Of a DNA stretch of 64,000 nt, positions 10,771 to 21,480 are shown piece after piece (positions within the stretch are counted from its first letter, which is position 1; each line of letters starts with the position of its first letter). Under the pieces are notes generated by a model. It ran no database searches, was not told the DNA's origin, and saw only the letters and a program-made list of their open reading frames with translations. Source of the DNA: Codonopsis lanceolata (lineage: Eukaryota; Streptophyta; Magnoliopsida; Asterales; Campanulaceae); the NCBI GenBank assembly GCA_013146195.2, contig CM028378.1, positions 36,852,182 through 36,916,181 of the forward strand, read 5' to 3'. A program made the translations under genes and the position numbers.

Positions 10771-13700
10771 TTACTTCTCATCAAGAACTGGCAAACATTG
10801 CGACAGAATCTCAACAGCCAGGTTCAATTCATGCTCTGAGATTGTTAAAGGTGGCACAATCCTAACAACATTCCCCTTTCCTGCCGTCAATATTAGAAGA
10901 CCAGAGTCTCGGCAGGCATCTACAAGTGGTGAGGCGGACACATCCAACTCGATCCCAACAATAAGCCCTTCTCCTCGTACGTCCTTTACGTGTGTGTTTC
11001 CTCCTAACTTCAAGTTTAACTTCTCCTTCAAGTACTGGCCTTTCTTGGAAACACTGACCAAAAAGCTGGAGTTGGAGATTTTATCTAGAACAGCAATTGC
11101 CGCACTGCATACAAGAGGTCCACCAGCAAATGTGCTTCCATGATCTCCGTAATTTACAGCAGCAGCCACACTTTCAGTCAATAGTACAGCTCCTATTGGC
11201 AAACCTCCTGCAAGAGGCTTGGCAAGAGTCATCATATCTGGGTATACACAGTAAGCTTCATGTGCCCAAAGATAACCAGTTCGGCCCAATCCACATTGAA
11301 CCTATAGATAGGAGGATGCAAGTACTGTTAGGTGAACAGCATTGAATGCTGACATGTATTAAGAGAATGGATTAAACTTCAGTGATCAAAACTGATCTTT
11401 TCATTAATACAATTCAGCATCCTTCACCTAAACAAGATGTCGTATGGGTATAAAGTAAACACACATTGGACAGCTGAAGTAACATGTATTGTTAGAATTT
11501 TAAAGCATGAGATCAAATAACTTAAAAGCATGATCTGCATAACACATAAATCATAAATGAAAAGACATTAGCTCGGTGCCAAATCAAGGAGATAACTCAA
11601 TCTTCTAAAAAAAGTAGCTCACCTCATCGAAAACCAGTAGAGACCCAGTATCATCACAAGCAGTGCGCAAGGCTTGTAAGAACTCTTTTGTTGCACTGTA
11701 TATGCCCCCTTCACCCTGAATGGGTTCCACAAATACTGCGGCGACACTTCCTTGGAGAATCAATTCTTTTGCAGCATGAATATCACCATACTCCAAAAAA
11801 GTAACTCCAGGCATGACCGGTTCAAAAGGTGTTCTGTAATGTTCTTTGCTTGTCAACGCAAGAGCACCTATAGTCCTTCCATGGAAGCTATTGGTGAAGG
11901 AAATAAAGTCTGTTGGTATTTGCTTCCCATCTGGGCGTGAAAATCTTTGGAACTTTCTTGCAAATTTAATCGCAGCTTCATTTGCTTCCGTTCCAGAGTT
12001 TGAGAAAAAAACACGATCTGCAAAAGAAGAAGCTACAAGACGTTTTGCAAGCTCCACCTACAGGAAAAAGATCTTGCTTCCTTACAACCATAATGATTAA
12101 AGTAATCAAACAATCAAATAAAAGAAGAGCAGTACAGCCAAAGGAGAATTCCTGAGAGCATCTCTTTTGAGCAGGCTGGGTTGGAGTTCAAGCAAAGTCC
12201 ACGAATTGGGTAGGGGCACTCTTTGATCCCACTTCGATCTAAGTGATGCTATGTGCTCTTATCTCTCTCTTCTAAGATTGGAACGGTTATACAATCATAA
12301 AGTCAAGAGGAGAAATGGTGTCAAATTTTAATCAAATTGCAATTACTCTCTCCGACTCAACAAAAAGACCTACTTTTCATTTTAGTTTTCTCTAAGATTT
12401 AGCTAGAAATTTCCATTGCTTTTTCAAATGTTTTCTTTCTATTCGAAAATATGATATTTCTCTAACATGTACAAAATTAGTTGTTTCCTTCGAATCACTC
12501 ATTTCTACCATGCCTTCTAACCACCCATTAATAAGTGCGATTTCTTGCAATAGAAGAATGCTATCACTGCATTGGTCTTCGCAAGGAGACCAGCAAAACA
12601 GTCACTAGGGTTAATAATGAATTGCATTAGCTTTCACTTTACGTGCTCCATGTTAACCATTTTATTATGTATGATTCAGGTATGAATTAGCTAGAATGAA
12701 GGTGGAAAGACAAATTATTAAAATTCCTAGACACATTGTGGGCACATGAAATGCCAAAAGTTGTTTGATATCTTGTGGTGTTTGTGGACAGCGAGGAATT
12801 CTAGAAACTTCTGAAGTAAGGAGGTTATGTTGGCTTTGTTATGGGATAGAGTGGTGTTCTTAGCTTCTCTCTAGTCATCTGCTAGAGGATCTTTTTTAGC
12901 AGGGTTCCTTTCTCGGAATTATGCGACATTGGAATGCCTTATGGTTGTAATTTTCTTTTCATTTCCTTTTTTTCTCTTTCTTTTGGATGTACCCCTCATC
13001 CATTTTATTGTACTTTTTTTTCTTTCTTTCTTATCTATGATATTTCTTCGGGTTAATTGCAAAAAAAACCCTGACCTATTTTAGTTTTTTCGTTTTGAAC
13101 CATGTGCTATTTTTTTTGCATGAAAAACCTCAACTGAAGTTTTTTTTTTTTCTAAATAAAACCTTCCTTCCAAAACTCGTTAGTTTTGTGATGGGAGTGG
13201 TTGCCTACGTTGACTATTTAACCGATAAGAGCCTATTTGACAAATCTACCGGGGTATTTTTCTAAAAATTAGATACTTTTTGTTTTGTGGCGGGGTGGGG
13301 ATTTTGTGGACACCCATTCATAAACCTCAAGTTTTATTTGATACCATGTGTTAACCTAGTACGTGATTCGTTTTTGAAATAAATGCTCACTTTTAACTTA
13401 TTAAATCAAATTGATTGTTTAAATAAAGATGTAATATATATATTTAAAAAATTAAAAATTAAAATTAAAAAAATTAAAAATCGTCATTCACATAATTTGT
13501 ATTTGTGTACTTCCAAGTGATTATAATTTTATTATCAATAATTAAATAAAAATATGCAGAATAGTTATTTTGAAATAGGTCAAATTACTTTTAAAAAGTA
13601 CACTTATTTTGGTACAAACATGAGATTTGAAATGATAATGCAATTTAAATAGTAGTTTTTTATTTTTCACCAAAATATAAGTACCAAGATTCTGTCCTCA

Positions 13701-16700
13701 TGCATATAACTATTTTGATAAGAGAAAATATATACTTCCTCAGTTCCGAGCAGTCCCCATTTGAAAGTCAAATTTTTTAAGAACATGACACTTTTAGTAG
13801 TCCATTAGTAATAAAATAACAATATTATGCCTTCATTTTTTAAAATGGACTCTTTAACTAAAACATCCGAAAATGAAATAGTGAACATTTTGCCCAAGAA
13901 CGGATGGATTAGTTGAATTTGCAAGTTTTTAGAAACCTAGTGGTAAGAAATACAAAATTAAAATTTGAATGGGGGAATTAATTCCATGACTCCCACACAA
14001 TTAAAAAAAAATCACACCCACGCCAGTTCGCTCTCCACCATCTTCGGTGCTCCATCTCCAGCCGCACCACCCACCATGGCTGCCATCCTTCATGCTCCAA
14101 TCACTAAGCTCCTCTGATCTTTCCAGCCTCGTCAAATTCGCTCTCGTCCCCAGAAACCTCTCTCCGTTCGTTGCCCCCGAGTCAGATCCGGCCCTCGCAA
14201 TTTCTTCTCTAATCTATCTCCATGGCCGGCCTCGAAAGGCTTCAAGAATTCATTCAACTGTCCGGAACCTTTATTTACCTTAGAGCCAGGCCATAAATAG
14301 GTGGCTATCTTGAGACCATGATTAACTATTGTCTCCCACAGTGGCTCACCGAGCCACCATTTGGGCTCGTAGCTGGCCATGGTGAAGGAGTTGCCATTGT
14401 CGGGATCTAGAAAATAGTTGTTGATGATTTCGTGGTAAGATGGGTATAGTTCGGGGACAATGGAGTAGTGATTTGGGAAGGTTAGGGTTGGAAAGACGGG
14501 GATAAGACCAGTTTCGACTTCGGTGCCATTATGGATTAGACGATGGATGTTGGGCGTTGGGGTTTTTGAATTGGTAGCCAAAACGGAAGCCGTCGGAGGA
14601 GATTAGAAGGACGACTAGGTGAGTGAGTTTGGTGAGTGGGCGGGTAAGATGGGTTGTGGAAATGGATGTTTGACTTTGGTTGTGGGAATTGATGGAGGTG
14701 GAGAAGAAGAGGAAAGTGAAGGAGGCGGCGGCGGAGAGAGATGCATGTTGTGAGGAGGAGAAAGACGAGGAGAATAGTGGTAGTAGAGGTGGTGGTTGAT
14801 GGAGGTGGGGAGGAGGCGGAGTTGGAATTGAAGGAGAGAAGGGTGGCGGTGGTGGTTCATGAAGGTGTTTAAGGTTGGAATCACAACACAAACCTTCACT
14901 ATTTTTCATTTTCAGAAAAAATACCCCAGCTTGTAGATTTGTCAAATAGGCCCTTATCAGTTAAACAGTCAATGTAGACAGCCACTCCCGCCACAAAACT
15001 AACGGGTTTTGGATGGAAGGTTTTATTTAGAAAAAAAAAAACTTGGGTTGAGGTTTTTCATACAAAAAGAAAATAACAAATGGTTCAAAACGAAAAAACT
15101 AAAACAGATCATGGCTTTTTTGCAATTAACCCTATTTCTTCTCTTATCAAAAAATAAATAAGGGCAAATTATCCAAATCAACCCTGTAGATTTTTTCAGA
15201 TTTGCCCCTTTTTCAAAAAAAATAATCTTATTTGATCCTTGTACGAAAGGTTTTGATGCAATTGGTCCTTCCGTTCAATTTCGTTAGTTTTTTTCAGTTA
15301 GTTCAACGCATGTGCGTCCCACGTGACATTGGATAAGGGTAAAATAGTCATTTACTAACCTTCTTCTTCAACCCTACATTGAGATGCATTTGGGTTGTTT
15401 GCCCTAAACCAAACCCAGTTCCTAAGCATCAATGGATGAAAAGGGGATTAATGAAAGTAGCTTTTTTGCCCAAAATTAAACCCAATGAAAGTAACTTTTT
15501 GCCCAAAATTAAACCCAATTCTCTCTCTCTCTCGTCAAACTTTTATCAATTTTTACCATTTCTCTTCTCTTTCAACACCAAATTCTTCACCACAACCCAT
15601 TGCCCCACTTGCAGCCGCATTGCACCACCATTTACCGAAATCCAACCCATAGATGTACCGGCAAAATTCTCCATACCAACCTATTTCCCTCAAGATGATA
15701 ACTCTCTTGATTTCAAAATTCTATAATCTATAATCTATAAAGTTACTCATCTTCTTGTTAAAAAGATGGAATTGAAAAGAAAATTAAAATGGGGGAAAGA
15801 GGACAAAAATCCAGATTTGGGTTTTGATTTTGGATGGAAAAGTCAATGGCGAAAGGGAAGAGGAAGCTTCTCGAGCAGTTTATGGACAAGTAGATAATGG
15901 ATTCAGATTCGGATCATGTGTGATTGATAAAGATTTCGGGAAATCTGCTGGATTTAGTGACACAAATGTGGGTGAGTAAGATTCCAGCAGAGGGAAGTTT
16001 TTTGAGAGATTCGACTTTGATAAGCCTCCATAGTCGGCAGCAGAGGCAAAAAATTTGGAGCATCCGCAGCGGTTCCCGATTCAAAGCTGTAACAGTGGCA
16101 CCAGATAAGGGTTTGGACGATAAGAACCCAACAGCAACATGTTCTAGTTGGAGAGAGAGAGTGGGAGAGATGTGACAACGGTGGCGAATGAACTAGAAGT
16201 TTACATAAATTGGTGAAGATGGAGATGTGTTGCTAGAGGTCGAAGATGAAGTTTGTGGAGTAGGAAAATACCCAAATCACTTGGTTAAGCCACATAGAGA
16301 AAGATATAAAATCATGAATATAGATTGTATCTTTGTTGGGTGGAATCAATCAATTGAATTTGCCCTTCCACTTTTGTCAAACCAAACCCGCAACTAATTC
16401 ATTATATCCAAATGGTCCTTGAACATTATAAGGTGAACTGCGGATTTTACCCATGGCCAATATCATGTGAGAAGCACGTGCGTTGACTCAACGGTGAAAA
16501 AGTAACGAAATTGGACGGAAGGACCAATTTCGTCAAATGCTTTAGTAAAGGGACGATTCTTAAGCATTTAGGATGAATTTGGAAAATGGTGTATAGAACT
16601 GGGACAATTTGGGTAATTTGCCCAATAAATGGATAAAATTTGTATATACACCCATGTAAGAACTATGTATAAAACTAACTCATCAGAACCATCAACCAAA

Positions 16701-18505
16701 CAACCAACCAACTAATCAATTTTCAAACAGATGAACTAGAAATATGAGGGGTTGGGAGAACCTAATAGCACAAACAAGGACTATTGATTTACCAGCAACG
16801 AGTAGAGCTGTCAAAACAGATCAGTGTGGCGGACCAACCTGCAAAATGGCAGACCATAAATACTTTGGCACAACCCAACTGACCCCACCTTGGGTTACGG
16901 GGCGGATGGACCAACCCGCCCATAAAAGAAATAAAAAAACGGCAAAGAGGAGTTTGATTTATCTATGATTTTCATAGTTGTTATCAATTGAGATAATGGG
17001 TGTTTATAAAAAAAATTGGTCTGCATGCGTGTAGAGGTTGGAGAAAGATAAAAAAAATAAGCGGAAAGAGAGATGGAATGGTGCACAAGGTAGAAAGAAA
17101 AATAAAATAAAGGAGGGGGGCGGATGAACAAGTGAAGAAGGGGAAGGAAATTAGAAGGAGAAGGAAAAAGAAAATAGAAGAGAAGAGAGTGGTGGAGTGT
17201 GACGAACAAGAAACAGAGAGAAAAAAAATGGGGAAGAAGAGAGAGGAAGAGAGGCGATAAGGGGGAAGTCCAATGAAGACGTACTGGGGTGGTGAAGAGT
17301 GGAGAGAGAGAGGGAGGGAGGGAAGGCATGGTGTATTGTGTGGTGTGTGCATTGGAAATGAAAACTAGGGTTTTTCTAGTAACTCAAGTATTATGTATTT
17401 AGGGAGGGTTAATAAAATGGCGGCACAACCCGCCCCGCTCCGCTTCAGCCCGTGATCCGTGCGGGCCAAAGCCATTTGGCCCACCTCCTAGAGGGTTCAA
17501 ATTTTCTCAACACAACCCACCTTTTCAAGTGGCGGGACGGACTAACCCAATGGGTCTAGTCCATTTTGACAGCTCTAGCAGCGAGGGCATACAGGTTCCA
17601 CTATAAATGAATTCTCATACAATACCAGTCTTTCTACGAAAAACCAAGTTTCTCTAACTCATGTTGTTCCAGATAAATAACGCACGCAAATGTACAATGA
17701 AAACAGAGTTGTTCGTAAACAATAGCACCCAACGACAGCAGCATACAATAAATTAAATGTTGAAACACAACATACTTAGAACTGAACTAAGATTGGCCCT
17801 GAAAGTTGTGTACACGATGGGGAAACGAACAAAAAGCTTTAAACATAGAGCATATTATAACATCACCATGTGAATAGAGAGTGATTCCCAGACAAAATAC
17901 CCCAACTTAACAGAATCTTAATTTAAGGAGAGCCATTACGTTCTTCTAAGAACTCCCGCGTTAACAAACTAAGCAAAATCAAAATCACCAATTTGAATAC
18001 CATAATGCATCAAGAATTATCATCATACCAATCGCTAAAATATCATAATTAAGTATATTATGATGACCGAGAATATGAAATATTAAATGAAAAAAGAAAA
18101 AAGAAAATGTTCAAGGGTAAATTTTCTGACCTGTGGAATTGAGTAGTACAGATTGCTGACATGTGTCAGTACATTCGCTTGTTCCGTCACAGCTCTGACC
18201 CAGTCGGGATCCCCATGGCCCAGCGCATTCACCGCAATTCCCGATGTCAAGTCCAAATACTCCTTCCCTTCAGTATCGTACAATGTACAGCCATTACCAC
18301 TCACGAGCACCACCGGAGCTCTGGCGTACGTCCCGACCAAAACCTTCGCTTCCGCCGCCATCACCTCCTTGCTCACCAGCTCAATATTGGGGGCAGCGCT
18401 CACTTTACAAGCAACCGAAAATCTCCCAATTTCGGGCTTAACCGAACGGTGAAGCTCCCTCGCCGGAACCACCGAATTGCCCAAGAAATAATGGATTGAA
18501 GTCAT
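10771..18505 (-). CDS. Acetylornithine aminotransferase, plastid precursor, 3 exons
   Basis: Exons on the minus strand are 18505-18131, 12057-11623 and 11301-10771, all phase 0 with GT/AG ends, giving 446 aa. The enzyme is a class III PLP aminotransferase that makes N-acetylornithine from N-acetylglutamate semialdehyde and glutamate in plastid arginine synthesis. Residues 1 to about 45 are basic and Ser-rich, a likely transit peptide. Family motifs are GTYARAPVVLVSGNG, GIAVNALGHGDPDW, FFSNSGTEANEAAIK, FVEPIQGEGG, VFDEVQCGLGRTG (PLP-contacting Asp269), TLAKPLAGGLPIGA (Schiff-base Lys298) and GDHGSTFAGGPLVCSA. The join SIPQ/VELAKRL is exact for the family. The Arabidopsis counterpart is WIN1 (At1g80600), from memory. 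Intron 1 is 6073 bp and filled with three transposons; the coding frame is undamaged, so the gene is probably active. Confidence 0.94.
13735..13909. mobile_element. Stowaway-like MITE
   Basis: 175 bp between TA dinucleotides. It begins CTTCCTCAGTTCCGAGCAGT, and its other end reads (inverted) ATCCATCCGTTCTTGGGC, the diverged CTCCCTCCGTYCC-type TIR of Stowaway (Tc1/mariner). It is nested in the Pack-MULE, so it arrived later or was carried along. Confidence 0.55.
14076..14265 (+). pseudogene. Captured fragment resembling a chloroplast transit peptide
   Basis: From ATG at 14076 the frame reads MAAILHAPITKLL, then a TGA, then continues Ser/Arg/Pro-rich without acidic residues (RPQKPLSVRCPRVRSGP) until it meets the oppositely oriented NPP fragment. 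Composition fits a plastid-targeting leader with one nonsense codon. The donor gene is not recognised. Confidence 0.45.
14266..14890 (-). pseudogene. Captured 5' part of a nucleotide pyrophosphatase/phosphodiesterase (NPP) gene
   Basis: On the minus strand a Pro-rich cytosolic leader and a hydrophobic segment (near SFTFLFF) precede LVVLLISSDGFRFGYQF, the metal-binding Asp motif of plant NPPs. One extra A in a homopolymer near 14560 shifts the frame; the next frame continues TPNIHRLIHNGTEVETG and FPTLTFPNHYSIV, which contains the catalytic Thr, up to a WPGS motif, then stops at the junction with the other fragment. Some conserved residues are altered (PELYPSYHEI where families usually have TGLYPxYHGI). 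The remaining two thirds of an NPP is absent, so it cannot encode an enzyme. It is in the same orientation as the host gene. Confidence 0.8.
15162..16623. mobile_element. Second MULE-like element in the same intron
   Basis: It starts GGGCAAATTATCC and ends GGGTAATTTGCCC. Inverted arms of about 200 bp share phrases such as ttggtccttccgt, caatttcgtta and tcaacgca, at roughly 70 percent identity. An imperfect 9-bp duplication aataaataa/aataaatgg flanks it. It begins 29 bp after the Pack-MULE. No transposase; an interior frame reads KRKLLEQFMDK and short degraded coding-like stretches that I cannot assign. Confidence 0.65.
16803..17577. mobile_element. Non-autonomous hAT element
   Basis: Terminal inverted repeats TAGAGCTGTCAAAA, with an 8-bp target duplication GCAACGAG/GCAGCGAG (7 of 8) at 16795-16802 and 17578-17585. 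Sub-terminal CCCGCC/GGCGGG motifs are clustered. The interior is purine-rich low-complexity sequence without a transposase; its Ser/Phe-rich open frames on the minus strand are composition artefacts. Confidence 0.8.
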
Positions 18506-18760
18506 GATTTTCGAGATGATCGAGAGGCTCTTGGCGGAGGGATTGGAATTAGGGAAGGGATTCAGGAGTTTCCGATGACCGACACGTAGAAAGGTGGCCG
18601 ACGGTACACTTAATTGAGCTGCTTGGTGTTGTATACGTTATAACCGATTTGGGGGAAGGTTATTTACCGGTCGGATACATTTGAAAGAAATTTTGCCCAA
18701 TGAAAAAGCCCTAAAAGTATTTAAAGGGCAAAGCCTCTATGTCTATGTATCCCATCAATT
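18506..18760 (-). promoter_or_regulatory. Probable core promoter and 5' UTR of the aminotransferase gene
   Basis: On the minus strand a TATA-like TTTAAATACTTTTA lies at about 18714-18726, some 210 bp before the ATG. Position fits a leader of roughly 180 bp. No other element is supported. Confidence 0.3.
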
Positions 18761-19769
18761 GCACAGCACTGGTTCCCACACTATCCTTAACCCAATTTAT
18801 TTAACCCAAAAATTCCTTCTCCTCTCCCTCCCCAATTTCTTGTAATTTCATTTTTTTTAACTTTTTTTATATATGTGCAATTGTCGATTTTGTTTAAACA
18901 AAAAGAAAAACATGTTTTGTGGGGGGAAAGGGGGAGTGCGTACCATAGCCGAAAGTGGGTTTCTAAATAACAATCATATATAACAATTTTTCTAAGTTAT
19001 ATTCTATAATATATACGTAAAATCAACATAAAAATATAAAGTCAAATAACTGCATATTACAACATAAATTATATTTAAAAAAATTTCACATTCATTTATG
19101 GGGCCGTGTATATTTTTTAAAGAAAAATACTCTAAAAATGTATATTACAATAGTAATTTGAATAAATTACTTTTAACAGCATAAATTTAAAATATAAATT
19201 TCAAATCTCAATCCAAATTTTGTAAATAATAAAAAAAATCTTTATGGCAACAACGTTTCAGTCTGAAGTAAAATAAATAAATTTATACTTAAAAGATACA
19301 AAGAAAATAAATGGGACCGGCTAATCGTCACACCCGGTCTAACTCTTGTTGGCACTCTCTTTTTTTATTCAAAAAAAAATAAAAAATCCAACAATGAGTA
19401 CAGTGCCAGAGAGAGGTTTTGGCGGGTGTAAAAGAGTTTTTGGTTAAACTGATTAGAGAGAGGTGTTGGGGAAAGGGTGGTATAGGAATTTTACTATGAA
19501 AAAAAGGGGGATGTATTTAGCAACACTGTTACTGCCCCAAACTTGTTTAACTTTGAACCTCTAGAGAAAGCAATTGTTTTAGAAACAATCCATCAAAAAA
19601 GTAAGATTACCTTGTTTGGATTTATATTTCGTGATTCGTTTTCTTGGTTTTCTAATTATTATTATTAAATCAAAAGTAAAAGAGATAAAAAGAGATCTAG
19701 AAATTATAAGACTAATTAGTGAGGGGTGGGGACTAGGGACTGGGGACAATTTTCCAAATATATCATTTT

Positions 19770-20373
19770 GATGTTATTGTTGAGTAGAACATATTTGGAT
19801 AATTACCTTTGTTAATAAATAAATGACACGTAAAGAAATTAGTGTTTAAGTTACACAATTTCTTTCACTAAAAATATTAATTTTTCTACAAATATTAGGT
19901 GAGTACTTTAATGATTTTTAAAATCAATATTAATTTATAATCATTGTAAAATACATCTCTACTATAATTAATAATAAAAATGAATGTAACAAACATTGGT
20001 TAAAAATTGATGTTAATTTAAAAAGTATTTAGATAAATGACTTTTACTAAACTAACAAAAGAAGATATATGTTCACATTTGTTAGAAGTTGATGTAGGTT
20101 TTAAAAGTCTTTAGACAAAATCTTACAATAAAAATGATTTATTCCTCATTGGTTACAAATAATTATTTTATTTTAAAAGTTTTTAGATAAAATTCTTTTA
20201 CTAACAATAGAAGAAATGTATCTCACATTAAATAAAAAATAATGTTGGTTTCAAACGTTTTAAGATAAAAGACTTATATTATTATTAATATAATTGACGT
20301 ATTACACATTCGTTAAAAAATGATGTTAGTTTCAAAAGTTTTAAGATAAAAAACTTTTACTATTATTATTAAG
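19770..20373 (+). repeat. Degenerate composite tandem repeat, locus 1
   Basis: A leading module (19770-19880: gttgagtagaacatatttgg, aaagaaattagtgt, acacaatttctttcact) is followed by about five diverged units of 80-95 bp built on acattggttaaaaattgatg, ttttaaaagtttttagataa and ttttacta. The same two modules in the same order occur at 54070-55190. Confidence 0.65.
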
Positions 20374-21480
20374 GGCAAATCGCACCATTGGTCCCTTAAC
20401 TTTGGGTCATTTTCAATATTAGTCCTTTAATAATTATTTGTCAAAATTGAGTCCTAAGAGTATTAAATTGTCACACCGTAGTTCTTTTATGGATACCATT
20501 AGAGAAATACTGCTAAGTTGTCCATATGCATTTAGTAAGGGCTAAAATGATTTTTTTTTCAAATTTAAGTTAGGGTCGCGCAATTGAGACCCTTCGTTCC
20601 TCCAAGTTGACCTCCAAAATCCAAACTTCATATTTTACCTTCTCTTATCCAAATTGACCCCCCCCCTTTCCACCCTACTCATCACCTCTTCCGTCTCCCC
20701 CACTTCATTGTCTCCTCCCCCCACACCGCCTCCTCACTCTCCCCCACTCACTCCTCTCCCCACCCCCGCCTCTCCTCTCACTGCCTCCTCTCCCCACCAC
20801 ACCCTCCTCCACTCTCCTCCCATCACCACCTCTCCTCAACCCCATCATAGCCTCCTCCCTTCCCCTCTCACACCTCCATTCTTCCCCATTTCTTCCTTTA
20901 AAAAAATAAATTAATTCCAGGTTTGTTCGGCCCTGATCGACCGAACAAACTTGTTTTGTTCGACCATGGGTGATCGAACAACCTTGAATTGTTCGACCGT
21001 GAATGTGACCAAACAACCTTGTGTTGTTCGAGCATGGGTGACTGAATAACCTTGAATTGTTCGGTCACAAGGCTATTCGATCACCCATGGCCGAACAATT
21101 CAAGGATGTTCGGTCACTCATGGTCATTTGTTCGGTCGACCGTGGAACAAACTTGGAATTAATTTTTTTTAAGAGGGAGAAATGGGAAAAATGGAGTGTA
21201 AGTGGGGAAGGATGAGGCTATGAAGGGGGTGAGTATACTGTGATGGAAGAGGGGGGAGGAGGTGGTGATAGAATGGGAGGGAAGAAGAGATGGGGGAGGG
21301 AGGAGGAGGAGGGAGGTGGGGGAGGAGGCAAAGTGGGAGGGGGGAGGCGGTGAGAGGGATGAAGGAGGCGATGAAGGGGTGGGAAGGGGGTCAACCTTGG
21401 ATAGGGGAGGGTAAAATAGAAAGTTTGAGTTTTGGGGGGGTCAACTTGGAGTAACGAGGGGTCTCATAGAGAATATTTGT
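20374..21480. repeat. Large imperfect foldback (inverted repeat) with a GTTCGGTC-rich core
   Basis: The left arm (about 20587-20910) is pyrimidine-rich and reads gagacccttcgttcctccaa and ttgacccccccc. The right arm (about 21160-21470) is its purine-rich inverse (gggtcaaccttggatagggg, gagtaacgaggggtctca). The core (20920-21150) contains about six alternating copies of a phrase such as GATCGAACAACCTTGAATTG in both orientations. At 20374 an AAGGGCAAATCGCACCATTGG start resembles MULE termini. No protein is recognised. Confidence 0.7.

Larger units (their letters stand above)
13050..15132. mobile_element. Pack-MULE in intron 1 of the aminotransferase gene
   Basis: A perfect 9-bp target duplication TATTTCTTC lies at 13041-13049 and 15133-15141. 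Terminal inverted repeats of about 220 bp (13050-13272 and 14912-15132) start GGGTTAATTGCAAAAA and match at close to 90 percent by eye. Long TIRs plus a 9-bp duplication define a Mutator-like element. There is no transposase. The interior carries a Stowaway-like insert (13735-13909) and two fragments that look like pieces of different host genes in opposite orientations (14076-14265 plus, 14266-14890 minus), so it is a Pack-MULE. The clean duplication and similar TIRs indicate a fairly recent insertion. Confidence 0.9.

Noticed and set aside
14529..14945. Pro/Ser-rich minus-strand protein starting at 14945
   Set aside because: Only its C-terminal end matches NPP, and it continues in another frame; the first residues lie in the MULE TIR. 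It is treated as part of the captured fragment, not a gene.
16895..17352. Ser/Phe/Pro-rich minus-strand open frames
   Set aside because: Produced by the purine-rich interior of a hAT element; no domain, no conserved motif.
18153..18499. Three overlapping plus-strand open frames
   Set aside because: They are shadows of the aminotransferase first exon.
20654..21016. Pro/Ser-rich and Gly/Arg-rich open frames on both strands
   Set aside because: Translations of the foldback arms; composition bias explains the absence of stops.
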